Below are positions 28,801 to 39,500 of a DNA stretch of 64,000 nucleotides, one piece after another. A model generated the notes under the pieces. That model was given only the letters and a program-made list of their open reading frames with translations, was not told the origin of the DNA and ran no database searches. The stretch is from Sphaerolaimus hirsutus (lineage: Eukaryota; Nematoda; Chromadorea; Monhysterida; Sphaerolaimidae), in assembly GCA_964036195.1 (NCBI GenBank), contig OZ038450.1, forward strand, positions 21,605,208 through 21,669,207, read 5' to 3'. A program made the translations under genes and the position numbers. Numbering within the stretch: position 1 is the first letter of the stretch; every line of letters begins with the position of its first letter.

Positions 28801-29646
28801 TTCGCCCATGTTCACCTCAAAATCACAGGTAGTTCATGTTCTTTATTGCCTATTTTCGGCTATTTTGTCTATATATTTATGTGCCTATTTCAAAGCTATT
28901 TTCACCCATTTTGCCCTTTTCTTACGTCTACACTCTAAACGGTCTAAACATATATTGAACGCCCACGAACAACCCCACATATCCTCGAAAATTGTTTACA
29001 CACTTTATCCAGCAGTCAAACACAACAATCTAATTAGTTTAAGATCCTCAGAGCGACGAGCGCCTGGGCGACTTGCAGCGGCCGATTGTGACGCAGCACG
29101 TGCAGTTGCGCGACGGCCACCTGAACCTGGTCGTGTTCCAGCTGAACACGCTCAGGACAGACTTGGGCGACCAGGGCGTGAAGAATATAGCTTGGATAAA
29201 GTCGGGTTGGTGGATTGGGTTGAGGTTGGGGTGGATTACGGTCGCGTATACTGTACATCACCGAAATTTGGGAAACTCGTAAATCTGTTTTGAACACATT
29301 TGAGTTCACCAGGATGAATTTTTTTAATCGGCAGTTGACAGGCTCATTCTGATAATCACAAATGTGTTCAAAACAAATTTATGAGTTTGCCAAATTCGCG
29401 GCGCCATTATGCCACCGTTAATTTGAAACCAAATGTTTTTCGGATGGGTATTAATTCAAATGACATTCAAGTTTCATATTTTGTTTGAATTCCAATTCGA
29501 ATTATCTCGTCTGTTTCTCTGCAGCGCGTCTGTTCTCGCCGCCGCCATATTGGGAACCGATGGAAGAAGTGCGAGACTTGGATTTGGAAGCGTTCCAAGC
29601 CTTCCTTGCACTCGTCGTCAACGGATGTGATGTCGATTTGGATTGA
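25696..29646 (+). CDS. MRPL37: Mitochondrial large-subunit ribosomal protein mL37 (MRPL37), eight exons
   Basis: A metazoan-specific protein of the mitochondrial large ribosomal subunit. Exons: 25696-25839, 25890-26057, 26407-26636, 26997-27170, 27504-27667, 28175-28368, 29052-29205, 29525-29646; phases are consistent and give about 417 residues, near the roughly 420 of known homologues. Diagnostic matches to vertebrate MRPL37: ENPDYHEKPCLLYDG in exon 2, RPLAPVADERQVRETDG in exon 5, NLVVFQLNTL and GVKNIAWIKSG in exon 7, and LEAFQAFLALVVNG at the C-terminus. The start has an excellent context (GCCGCC-ATG), and the basic N-terminus MPLYKYRPIKQWGRYN suits mitochondrial import. Intron 1 is only 50 nt. 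Donors are mostly GTTGGT/GTTTGT-like. GCN1 follows 0.7 kb downstream in the same orientation. Confidence 0.88.
25890..26057 (+). CDS. MRPL37: MRPL37 exon 2
   Basis: Acceptor TTACAG at 25889. It reads HVLLSEPPGREQRAQQSS and ITENPDYHEKPCLLYDGTEP, ending AMQQ at GTGTGC. Phase 0 on both sides. Confidence 0.88.
26407..26636 (+). CDS. MRPL37: MRPL37 exon 3
   Basis: Acceptor CTCACAG. It reads AQQLCRAIVLSHLPPTLTSL and RRHDPELFWFTHKRVYGIPQ. The donor GTCGGT at 26637 fits the phase of exon 4. A transposon begins 12 bp further on. Confidence 0.85.
26649..26936. mobile_element. hAT-like element with CAGGGTTCAAACGGGAT terminus
   Basis: CAGGGTTCAAACGGGATTGA at the left, and a right end complementary to TTGGGTTAAAACGGGATCAC. 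GTTTGAAT (26641-26648) and GTTTGAAA (26937-26944) form a 7/8 target duplication. Interior rich in GGGATCGGGATT words, which recur at 27712-28130, 34992-35360 and 36088-36130. Confidence 0.68.
26997..27170 (+). CDS. MRPL37: MRPL37 exon 4
   Basis: Acceptor TTCCAG. It reads WLLLTDLYNRCVALLAAHKD and DGLGADFVI; donor GTTGGT at 27171, phase 2. Confidence 0.85.
27171..27503. other. MRPL37 intron 4, repeat-derived
   Basis: 27200-27400 resembles the CAGGGGTCTCC family interior (CTCCCATCTACACCTTGAAAAGCCTATATTT). No termini can be fixed. Confidence 0.4.
27504..27667 (+). CDS. MRPL37: MRPL37 exon 5
   Basis: Acceptor CACGCAG. It reads CPLSIVCSRPLAPVADERQV and IDPVHRSIDLKREHVYSENG; donor GTGAGT at 27668, phase 1. 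Confidence 0.85.
27668..28174. other. MRPL37 intron 5 with GGGATCGGG-type repeat pieces
   Basis: 27712-27850 and 28030-28130 carry GGGATCG words of the family at 26649. No termini fixed. A C-run precedes the acceptor. Confidence 0.4.
28175..28368 (+). CDS. MRPL37: MRPL37 exon 6
   Basis: Acceptor CCCCCAG. It reads EVATERLYSHTALSSFDSSV and LLKAYGACAAMAHRLRP; donor GTTTGT at 28369, phase 0. Confidence 0.88.
28388..28670. mobile_element. hAT-like MITE, TAGGGTTGGCCGATG termini, 8-bp duplication
   Basis: TAGGGTTGGCCGATGTTTTT and its complement bound 283 bp. GGCACTGT is duplicated exactly (28380-28387, 28671-28678). The inner part is a hairpin, with GTACTAAGCACTAGGTATTT and its complement. Confidence 0.88.
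29052..29205 (+). CDS. MRPL37: MRPL37 exon 7
   Basis: Acceptor CCTCAG. It reads RPIVTQHVQLRDGHLNLVVF and GDQGVKNIAWIKSG; donor GTTGGT at 29206, phase 1. Confidence 0.9.
29268..29392. repeat. Small inverted repeat in MRPL37 intron 7
   Basis: GGGAAACTCGTAAATCTGTT and AACAAATTTATGAGTTTGCC are nearly complementary, with TTGAACACATTTGAG / CAAATGTGTTCAA inside. Confidence 0.6.
29525..29646 (+). CDS. MRPL37: MRPL37 exon 8 (C-terminus)
   Basis: Acceptor CTGCAG. It reads ARLFSPPPYWEPMEEVRDLD and EAFQAFLALVVNGCDVDLD, then TGA at 29644-29646. Confidence 0.88.
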
Positions 29647-29705
29647 TCTGTGTTGAATATTTATTTGCGGTTTTCATATTTAAATGCAACATTTGCTCAG
29701 TGGAT

Positions 29706-29711
29706 AATAAA
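29706..29711 (+). promoter_or_regulatory. Probable MRPL37 polyadenylation signal
   Basis: AATAAA 60 bp after the stop codon. Confidence 0.6.
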
Positions 29712-29980
29712 AGTAAAAAGGTGAATTCGGTCTGATTCGAAAATATGCTGGTGTCGTTACACCAAAATACACCGGGGTCGATGGCGCTACACGCACTAGG
29801 TGTCAACTGGTTTCCATGTCAACTCAAGTTTTGATTGACGGGCGCAGGACAATTTTCAAGTGCACTCAGCAAAATCTAGTTAGATTAATTAATAAGACTA
29901 GACTAGATTAATAAATATCTGCATTCGAACATCGTTCCGCGACCCATCAGCTAAAACCAGAATCCAAATTCAGTCCCAAC

Positions 29981-30211
29981 GGCCCACCGCACACTGCAAA
30001 GTGGCACGGGCGGTTCGGACGTTTTTAATTTCCGCCCGGGCGGAATTGTAAAGTCGGTTCGGACGATTTTATTTACGACAAATCTAAAAAACTACTGAAA
30101 TTTGGGTCGGTTCGGACGATTTTTCATTCCACCCCTCTTTTTAATTCCGCCTTTGAATTCCGACAATGCAAAAAACGTCCGAACCGCCCGTGCCACTTTA
30201 TGCGGTGGGCC
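29981..30211. mobile_element. GGCCCACCGCA inverted-repeat element
   Basis: GGCCCACCGCA...AAAGTGGCACGGGCGGTTCG at the left is mirrored at the right, 231 bp. AAC on both sides may be a 3-bp duplication. It lies between MRPL37 and GCN1, about 120 bp before the GCN1 start, so it may overlap the GCN1 promoter. Confidence 0.68.
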
Positions 30212-30329
30212 AACTAGTTTGTATAGTGCCAACGCCACTACTTTCTCAATCAATACATTCGAGCAGAAAAACCAAACAAAAGCCAATCCCTAGCCTAGCC
30301 TAGCCCAAAACACCACACACGGCCGCCAA

Positions 30330-30522
30330 ATGGCCGTATCAAAAACAGCCGGCGCTGAAGCGCACCCGCAGTCGGACGCGGGCGGCGGCGCCGCGCAGCA
30401 GAACGGCCTCGCCAAGCCCGACGCCAAGGCGGTGATAAGGGAGTTCGCGAATTCTGCCGGCGACGAGAAGCTGGCCAGTTCGCGGATTTATGTGGAGTTG
30501 GAGGAGGTTGTGGCCGCTCCGG
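30330..30522 (+). CDS. GCN1: GCN1 exon 1 (residues 1-64)
   Basis: Start [19 protein letters not shown] in a strong context; ends VVAAP at GTGGGT, phase 1. The low-complexity N-terminus is lineage-specific. Confidence 0.8.
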
Positions 30523-33500
30523 GTGGGTTTTCGTGGGGGGTTGGTGTCGGGTGTATAAATGGGCAAGGTCTTATACGCACATCTGCCCGTTACGCACATT
30601 TGCCCGTCATGCACAAAGTTGTGCCCGGTACGCACATCTGCTTTGTACGCACATGGCTGATGCTCTATCGAGAAGTCAAGTGATTTGGAAAATTGAATCA
30701 TGAAAGTGCTCGAAAATGGCGTCTCGTTATGCTGCGGAGGGGGTAATGTTGTGAGGTATCTGACGCTCGGTACGCACATCTGCCCGGTAGGCACATCTGC
30801 CTGATACGCACATCTGCCCGGTACGCACAGAGCATCAGCCATGTGCGTACCGGGAAGATGTGCGTACCAGGCACAACTTTGTGCATAACGGGTTGTGGTA
30901 GGAACCATATTTTGCGGGATTAATAGATGGCCCATTTGGGTCTGGGAAATATAGTCGAAGCGTCACACCCCCAATTCCCTTACAACCGTTGACGAAACCC
31001 CTGCCATCGATCAACACAAACCAATCTCCCCAACCCCCCCCTCAGAATTCCCCCCCGCCGCTGTGCGCGCCCTGTGCAAGTTGGCCACCCTCACGGCGGT
31101 GCAGCGGTACACGCAGCGCAGTTGGCGGTCGCGCGCGTCACATTTGATTACGGGCGCGTGTGCGCGGCGTGACGCGCGCGCCGCGCTTGCTGGCGTTTGT
31201 GACGCGCTGGGTGCAGTGTGTAGGAACTTTGGCTGTTCTAATATTGGGTCGGTTTAGTGGGGGGGGGGGGTCATTTTTTGTTATATAAAAAACAGTTTAA
31301 AAAAATCAAGTGCCAATCCTAGTAGCGACTTTTGGATACTTTTTGCATGTGTTTTCAAAAAACGGGTCGTTCGAAGGGCGGGGAGGGCTTAAAAAAGGGA
31401 GATGATAAATTAATAGAAAAAGTGAACATTTGTTAAATAGGTATCGAAAGGAAATAGCTGATAATATGGAAACGGTGTGAAAGATCGGCACGAAAGCACT
31501 GAAAACAGGGGCAAACTAACTGAGAATTCCTTCCACGTATATAAATAGGTATTGATCTGGGCAATTTTTTAGGGGTATGGTAACGGACATTAACTCATAT
31601 TTATATCCAAATCGTTAAGTAGCTGCAATTTAAATGTTTTGCTTTTCTGTTTGGTCCTGCTAAAAAATGCTTTCAATTTTTGCAGAAATAGCTGGAAGAA
31701 GTCACTAGTTTTTGGCACGAAATTGTTACTGGCGGTTGGCGGAAAAGTTTCTGAAAAAGATATCTCCCAGGATGATGTGATCAAAGTTTTCGTTTGTTTA
31801 TATTCACATATATTTTTGACACTATATTGTAACTTGCATCAAATAATAGAAAATTTTCCGTCGCAGACTGAGAACCTAGCTGTTATTGTGCTTTTGTCTG
31901 GATGTGCAATGGATGCGCAAAGTAAAGTTCTCAAAATGATTAGAGCTTTTTACGCGAAGGTAAATGGTCAAAATATTTGTAAAATGTTAAAACTTAGTAA
32001 AATGTTAAAACTTAGTAAATTGTGAAAGCAATCTGCCCATTTTTCAGCATCCACAATACATTACTGGTTACCATAACTTACTGAAAACGGAATCAGAAAA
32101 TACACCGACCAATTCCACTCTTTCTGGGTACTCCATGTTTGCGTTGGTAATTGACAAAGATGAATTCAAAGCTAACTGGTTGAAATCTGCAGTTGACTGC
32201 TATGTGAAAGTGATTTTGCAGTCCAAAGTGCAGCCAGACCTCGATGTAGCGGTAGGTATCACTTTTGCTTTTTTTCTCAGTGAAGACTTCGCTCAGAGTT
32301 TATGTACTCTTAAAAGTGAACATGACTAGGGTTGGCCGATGTTTTTTTAAAAACGTTTTTTATTAAAAAAACACGTTTTTTTAATAAAAAAACATGACGT
32401 CCGAAATGTTTTTTTTTTTAAAACAACATCGACCGAAATTTTTAGTACTAAGCACTAGGTATTTTGCAAAATTTTTGCGCGCAAGCGCGCAATTTCACAC
32501 ACAAATTGACATTGGTGGTTGTTTTCATTGGTTTTGTGTAGGGTGTCAAATTTCCGTTTCCGTTTTCCGTTTCCGCCTTTCCGCAGTAAAAATTTTTACC
32601 TTTCCGTTTTCCGTTTTCCGGCAGCCGAAAATTTTTTACCTTTCCGTTTTCCGTTTTCCGGCAGCCGAAAAAATTTTACCTTTCCATTTTCCGTTTTCCG
32701 GCAGCTGAAAAATTTTTACCTTTCCGTTTCCGTTTTTCCGGCCCATTTTTCCGTTTTCCGGCTGAAAAATTTTTACCTTTCCGTTGCCGTTTTACCAGGC
32801 CATTTTTCCATTTTCTGGCTCGATTTTCAGTTTTCTGGCATTTTTCAATTGTTTTTCCAATCTGTATTTATCTTCAATTGGCTCATCCCAGTGTGTTGTT
32901 TTTGTCTCTTGGAGCAGCATTGACAACTGGGATGTCAGGGTTAGTGAAACAGGTGCTGTGAACCCAATATGCTGACACCAATAATTTATTCAAGTTTCGT
33001 CTGGTTGGTGTTGTGATGCTGTCAATTTGCAATTTTGGTGTTGATATTGCCAGCATGTCCATTCAGTGATTTTATTTCATGCCCATTACTGCGACAATTT
33101 TATTCACCTTTGGACTCCTGTTGTTTTCTGCTATTTCATTCATGACTGATCTGGAGTTTGACAGCCATTCCCTCATGTTCATACAACATTGGTTAAAAAA
33201 AGCTTTGACTTTGTAATATAGTTCTAAAGCTTCAACTTCATTCGTGACACTCATGATGAAGTTATCAACGTAAATGTTGTTTATTATCATCACCAACTGG
33301 TTTCGTTCCCCTTCATTTTCTTCATATTCATTCATGTTGTTTATTGTCACATTTAAATGGTATTTTATGACTGCTCCCAAAATTGCTGGGCTGCAGACAA
33401 GTCCAAACAGTACATGTTTAAAACAAAGTACTATTAAGTTATTTTCAGTTACTGGTTTTGAGGCATCTTTCAGCCAGAAAAATTGTGTGTAGTCTCTAGC

Positions 33501-36500
33501 TTGGTCATGCAATCCTATTTGCAAAAATGTCTTTTCAATATCGGCAATTAATGCTAGATTGCCTGCCCTGAACCTCAGGAGTAAGCCCAGTGCTAATGGT
33601 GTTGTAATTGGTCCTCTAAAAAGGCACTCGTTGAAACTGGGCTTACCTGCCGACCCATCATACATGATTCTGCATGATGTCGATTTGCCCGGCGTGATTA
33701 CTGGCTGGTGTGGCAGGTAATGAATCCCCTTGTTGTCTGTTTTGTCGTCACAGATCTCAATTATTCCCTTTTCTAGTTGTTCGTCCAAAACTTTCCGGTA
33801 TTGTTCGAATAAGTTTGGATCTTTGTTGAATCTTCTTATCAGTGATTTAAACTGCACCAAGGCTTCTGCTTTTCCCGTGGGCAGGTCACTGATACTCTAT
33901 TTATACAGCCAGTCAATATAGTATTGTTTGTTGTTGTCGTTGAATTTTATGCTATTTATTATCATCTCCTCTGCAATGTTGTCATCAATTGCATAGGGGT
34001 CATCAGTGATTCCCACTGCTTCTAGACTGTGAAATTGTCATAGTGTTTCCTTTCCTATGGCCACTATGGCTACTTTTTGATGATTTTTTGTTGGTTCAGT
34101 TAAGCTTGAACTACAAGTGAAGTTACAGGCATGATCCATAGTTGCAGAATGTACAGCTACCACAATCAAAGCCAAACAGGCAAACCTGCATGCAGGTTTT
34201 CCTTCTGCAAATTTGTCTATTACCATGCTAATTTCACTTTATTTTTTTCCGTTTCCGTGAAAATTTTGCTTTCTGTTTTCCGTTTTCCGGCATTTCATTT
34301 TTCCGTTTTCCGTTTTCCGGCCGACAATTTTTTTTTACCTTTCCGTTTTCCGTTTTCCGCTGAGTGAAATTTTTTTACCTTTCCGTTTTCCGTTTTCCGG
34401 CAGAAATTTTTTTTTACCTTTCCGTTTTCCGTTTTCCGTAAAGTGAAAATATTTTACCTTTCCGTTTTCCGTTTTCTGTAAAAAATTTTTTTTGACACCC
34501 TAGTTTTGTGGCATTTATAGTATCAAAGTATCCATTTATATATGCTACCATGGGTTAATAAGCCGTCATATGTTGCTGTAGTATATAATATTGAGGTAAT
34601 GTACTTCCATGTACCTCCACAGTGTGTAAATTCACTCCCAAAGTAACAACCTCGTTTAATAACCTTGTTTGATCACTATTCCGTGCCAAACTTTACCTGA
34701 AGTCACGAACATTCGACTATAAGGCGATATACGAACGATATGTTGACGAAAAATGGATATTTTTGACACAAATCACCACTTATAATGCTATCCCATGGCT
34801 CCACAGACATACTATGGTCATATATAACATCACAGAGTATTGCCACTGTCTGATATACCTATATATGTTGACACAAGGTTATATCTGGGAGCTTTTTAAA
34901 AAAAAACGTTTTTTATTAAAAAAAACGTTTTTTTTTATATAAAAAACATCGTGTTAAAAAAAACGTTTTTTTCCAACCCTAAACATGACGCCTCTGTCTG
35001 GGTTCAAACGGGATCCTGATTCCGAAAATCTGAAATGCCAATCCCGATCACAAACTTTGAAAATCCCGATAAAATTGCACCAAACCCGAACGGGAAATTG
35101 AAATGTGAATGAAAACTACAAGTGCGCTGTTTATGCCGTAAATATCTCTGGCATCCAAGTGTAGTTAGACGTTTTTCGTGATAAATTAGAAAAGACACAC
35201 TGGAAACCATAACTTTGTCCAAAATCCCGATACCTTAATCCCGGTCCGAAATAAATATAAAAAACGAATCCCGATTCGGAGACCCCGATCCCGAAAATTA
35301 ATAAACTAGTCCCGATCCCGAAAATCAAAAAAAATACCCGATCCCTAAAACTTGATTACCCCCCCCCCCCAGCGCACGTGCTCCGCCTTCCTGCGCCTGT
35401 GCTCTGCGGACGCGTTCAAGTCGGTGCTGTTGCCCACGGCGGACAAGTGCATGCGGCGCAGCGCCGAGCTGGTGGCGCCCAGCGTGGCGCTCATGCTCGC
35501 CGCGCTGCGATGCGATTCTACTGAGTTCATTGGCGACGCGCTCACGCTAGTGGCGCGTGAGTGGGGGTTGAATGATAATTCAATGTGCCTTTACACGCAC
35601 TACGTAGTTTACTGTTGAAATTTCAAATGTTTCGTACACTTACGCATCTGAGTTGACCAGAATGTGGTGCCCGTCAACTAAAGTTTACGGAGATAAAATC
35701 ACTCATTCCGGTCACCTAACTCAAATGCGTTCAAAGCTGAATAATAAGTTTTCGATCTTTAGAATTTCGGTAGTAAATCATTATATATATTGGAGTCTAG
35801 ACAACATTTTTTGTTTGCTGCAGCTTCCCTTACATCGACCCAAACGAGCAGTGAAGTGCGCGAGTACTGCCTGCAGGCAATTTCGTCCGTGGCGCTTCAG
35901 TGCACTGATCGACATTCTGTGGAGAAAGCCGTGCAGGTTTTGGTTAAGTGCTGGACCCGTGAGTGAAAGCTGCATTCTTTTTTGGTCGTAAATGCATTGA
36001 CTACAGGGGTATCTTGAATTTAGACCCATCGGGGGGTTGGATAGATAGAAAATCGCTCCTCCGGATGGATATCTTGAACTTTGAGGAGTAGGGCTCAAAC
36101 GAGATTGACTTTTAGGGATCGGGATTGGTTTAGGGTTGGGACCCCAGGGGGGGGGTGCGAGGGCCGATTAGATATTTGGCTTGGGGTGGGAGGGGGGGGG
36201 GGTTCAGGGGTTAGTAGCCAAAAAAATTGCTTCTGTAATAGATAGATAGCTGAACGATTTGGGGGGTTGTGTAACCCCCATTCGAGACCCCTGAATGACT
36301 ACAATGTAATTTTCGCCTCTCTAGTACCCGGCGCATATGGAAAATTGCCGGTGGGCAGTCGCATTGCCGTGGCGCAAGCGTTCGGTGCCCTGGCGTCACA
36401 TGCAGCGGGAAAGACTGCAGGTGTTCAAGCTGTCCATGTGCTTTCCGGATTGATCGATGCCGAGTGTTGGTTCACTTTCTCGTGTCTTCCATGACAAAAG

Positions 36501-39500
36501 TGTGGTCATGGATTTGTTTTATTGTTTATGTTTATGTTTTTCAGCCAGTGACTCTGTGCTACCGGCGCTTTTCGATGCGTGCACTCTGTGGGCAAAGAAG
36601 TTCCAATCTGCTGAGGATGTAGAGAAAGCTATTGTACCTGTTTTCAAGGTTTGTGGACGATTTTGATTTTCATTGCTTGCTGAAAACGGTTTCTGGCAGC
36701 GTGCCAAGTCAATGTGTTTGCGCAGACTGGCTTGTCGACAAAGCGCCCGTCATCATCTACCCGATGCCTTTTTCTGCAGGCTTTCAATTCTGTTGCCGCC
36801 ACTTCAGGTTCCCTATTTATATCCCAAATTAGGGATGGACAACTTTATTTTCAACTGTTTTTAAAAAAGTCGCTTTTTTTAAAAATCGCGAGGGCCCAGC
36901 AAAAAAGCGCTGGCAAAAAATTTGGCTTTTTCCAGAATTTTTCAAGATTTTGTTACGTTTAGTTTGTTGTGTGTGAACAAAAAAACGCTTTTTAAAAAAG
37001 GGGGCAGTTGAAAAAACCCGCTTTTTCCATCCCTACCCCAAATGTGCTATAAAATTTTATGACAATACATCAATTAACTTGTCCAGTTACCTGCTGCACA
37101 ACATTGGAGAAAATGTCAGTCACGTTGTCGGAAATAGTGAAAAAAGCTGTAGATCAGCCCACTCAGTTTTCACTGGTGCAGGAAGCACTTTTTGCCAGTG
37201 TTGCTTTGCTGAAATTTTACAGGCTGAGACAGGATAGCGGTGGTTTGTTTTTTATTTTGCTGCATTTATTTATGGCAACGTTACACGTTCTTTTTGAGTT
37301 TCACCAAATTTTCAGGTGTTGGCAGCGAGTCAAAAGTATCATGGTCGCAGCTAGTTGACTCCGCCCTCTTTACGAAAGAACAATTTTTGATCACACTTAA
37401 CGCCGACGGTTTGTTGTCACTTTTACGCTAATAAATTTAGGAAACATTTATTTAAACCTTTTGTTGCAGCAATGAAACATTGCGTTGAATTTGTGGAGCG
37501 AGTTATTTTGGACCGCCCAGTGGACTTCGACGTTGGCCATTATCCAAAACACATGCTGCTCGCTTTCGACGCGGCTTTGCTGCACGCTGATTACGCGTGC
37601 GTTTTTTATTAACTAATTACTTAATTAATTATTCGCTAATCGTTTGATTTAACACGTTGCAGTGTGCGCCAGCGGGCGGTCGGCGCCGCAAAGAAAATCG
37701 CCGTCACTGATGGGGTGCAGTTTGCAGCTGCGGCGCTCCAGTCGCTTTATGAGCAGGCGGGGTTCCTCACAAAAGTTGGTTCCTTTAATGCACGTGTGTA
37801 TGTTTTATGGTCCACTGACTGCAGAATTTTAAATGAAATCTACCATATACCATCTGAGAAGTTTATTTATTGGATAGATCTCTAGTGAAATCCATCTGCT
37901 GCCTTCAAAGAAACCGCGTGACATTTTCCTTTTTCAAATTCCAGTACCACGACGACGTGCACGAGCGTCGCGCGGTCGAAAACGCCCAAGGCGACAACAC
38001 ATCGACGGAAAATCGCAGCGGCGACTGTTTGCCCCAACGCCGCGCCAAATTGTACGCCGACGCGGCCAAGCTGTTGTGCATGGGCATGTTCGGCGAGCAG
38101 TTCGACAAGACCGAGCTGAGTAGATTGCTGGTGCATCTGCTGCCTGTGGCTTCGCTGCAGCTTTTCGGTCAGTTTTTTTCGTCTTGTGATTTTGAGGAGC
38201 CAATTATGTAGGTTTTGAAGCAACTAGAAAGTGTTAAGTGTAACAATAGCAATGTGCTAGGTGGGTGACAAATAAACCTATCAGTGTCAATGTCAAGTTG
38301 TGGGTACTCGTTACTTAGCTTACTTTTCATTCATCTAACCACTTTTCTATTGAGTTTTAAATTTCCTTGCCAAATTAACAACTTGCGGAACTGGCACTAT
38401 GGTTCCAAAAATGGGTGATTTTCAGACGATATAATAAAATATAATCTCAGAAAATCGCTAAAAATGAAACATTACTAAATCTATCAGAAAGACGCAGAGA
38501 AAATACAAATAAATTGAAAATAAATAAAAATGTGATTTTTTTATATTTTCTTATAATTAATAAAATTAGAATAAAATTTCTACGGAGAAGCTGGGAAAAA
38601 ATAAAAATATATAAGACTTTTGTTATATTTTCTTATATTTAAAAAATATAAATCGCCCCGGTTTTTAAAACGCTAATTGGCACCAGATCTGATGTGTTCT
38701 ATTCAACTGTTGCATATTATTGCCATTTCCAGCTGTGGGCACTGAGGGTAATCGTTTGTGGTCCTACTGTGTGTCTTCTTTGAGTCGCGCGGGTGACTTC
38801 GTTTCCATTGGGCAGTCACTCATCCAATGGGCACTCGATTGTAATGATTACGAAATTGCCGCAAATGCGTTCGCCATTTTAGTCACTTGCGATGGCAGCA
38901 TGCTGGTGAGTTTTGATTTTTCAGTTTGACAATTTTATAAAAAATCACTTTTTCATTTTTAATATTTTTTTTTGCACCACGCAGGCGGCCGCAGAGGCGG
39001 CTTCCAAACAGCTAAGTTTATTACAAGTGGGCGATTTGTGTGACGTCACTGTTGAAGAAGTGCACATTTGGAAGCACGAAGAGGGTCAATTGTATGATCA
39101 GAGTGTCATCTCCGAGTGAGTTCAATTTTTGAAGATTTGCCACTTAACTTGAACATGAAACTGCATAAACACGTTGTAAAATTCAGGAAAGAGCAGCCAC
39201 GAGGCAACATTGAACGGGAATCCAAGTTGTACACCTACAAACAACAAATGGCGGATATGAAACTGCGCTTAGAGTTGGAAGAAAAGTGGAAGCGAGAGGG
39301 CAGGGTGGTTCAGAAAAAGCTCACGCCCAAACAGGAAGAAGCGAAACGAGCTCAGATCAAAAAGGAAAGTCAAATCAGGAAGCAAGTTGACATGGTCGGT
39401 GGAAATGGGTCTATTTTTCTCTCGATTTTCTGTACTCGATGGACATCACACTTGTTATGGAAACCCACCATAACCCATCTGAATAATGAACAACAAATTA

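Larger units (their letters stand above)
32327..34981. mobile_element. hAT-like element (TAGGGTTGGCCGATG family) with nested insertions
   Basis: TAGGGTTGGCCGATGTTTTT at the left, and TTTTTTTCCAACCCTA at the right. AACATGAC is duplicated exactly (32319-32326, 34982-34989). A second hAT-like element (32539-34502) is nested inside, itself containing a BEL/Pao fragment. The total of 2,655 bp fills most of GCN1 intron 5. Confidence 0.87.

Noticed and set aside
32394..32923. Phe/Pro/Ser-rich ORFs (VFRFPAAE repeats)
   Set aside because: Translations of TTTTCCG arrays inside the TAGGGTGTCAA element.
37882..38223. Minus-strand ORFs over GCN1 exon 15 and similar antisense ORFs over other GCN1 exons
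   Set aside because: Antisense shadows of GC-rich coding exons.
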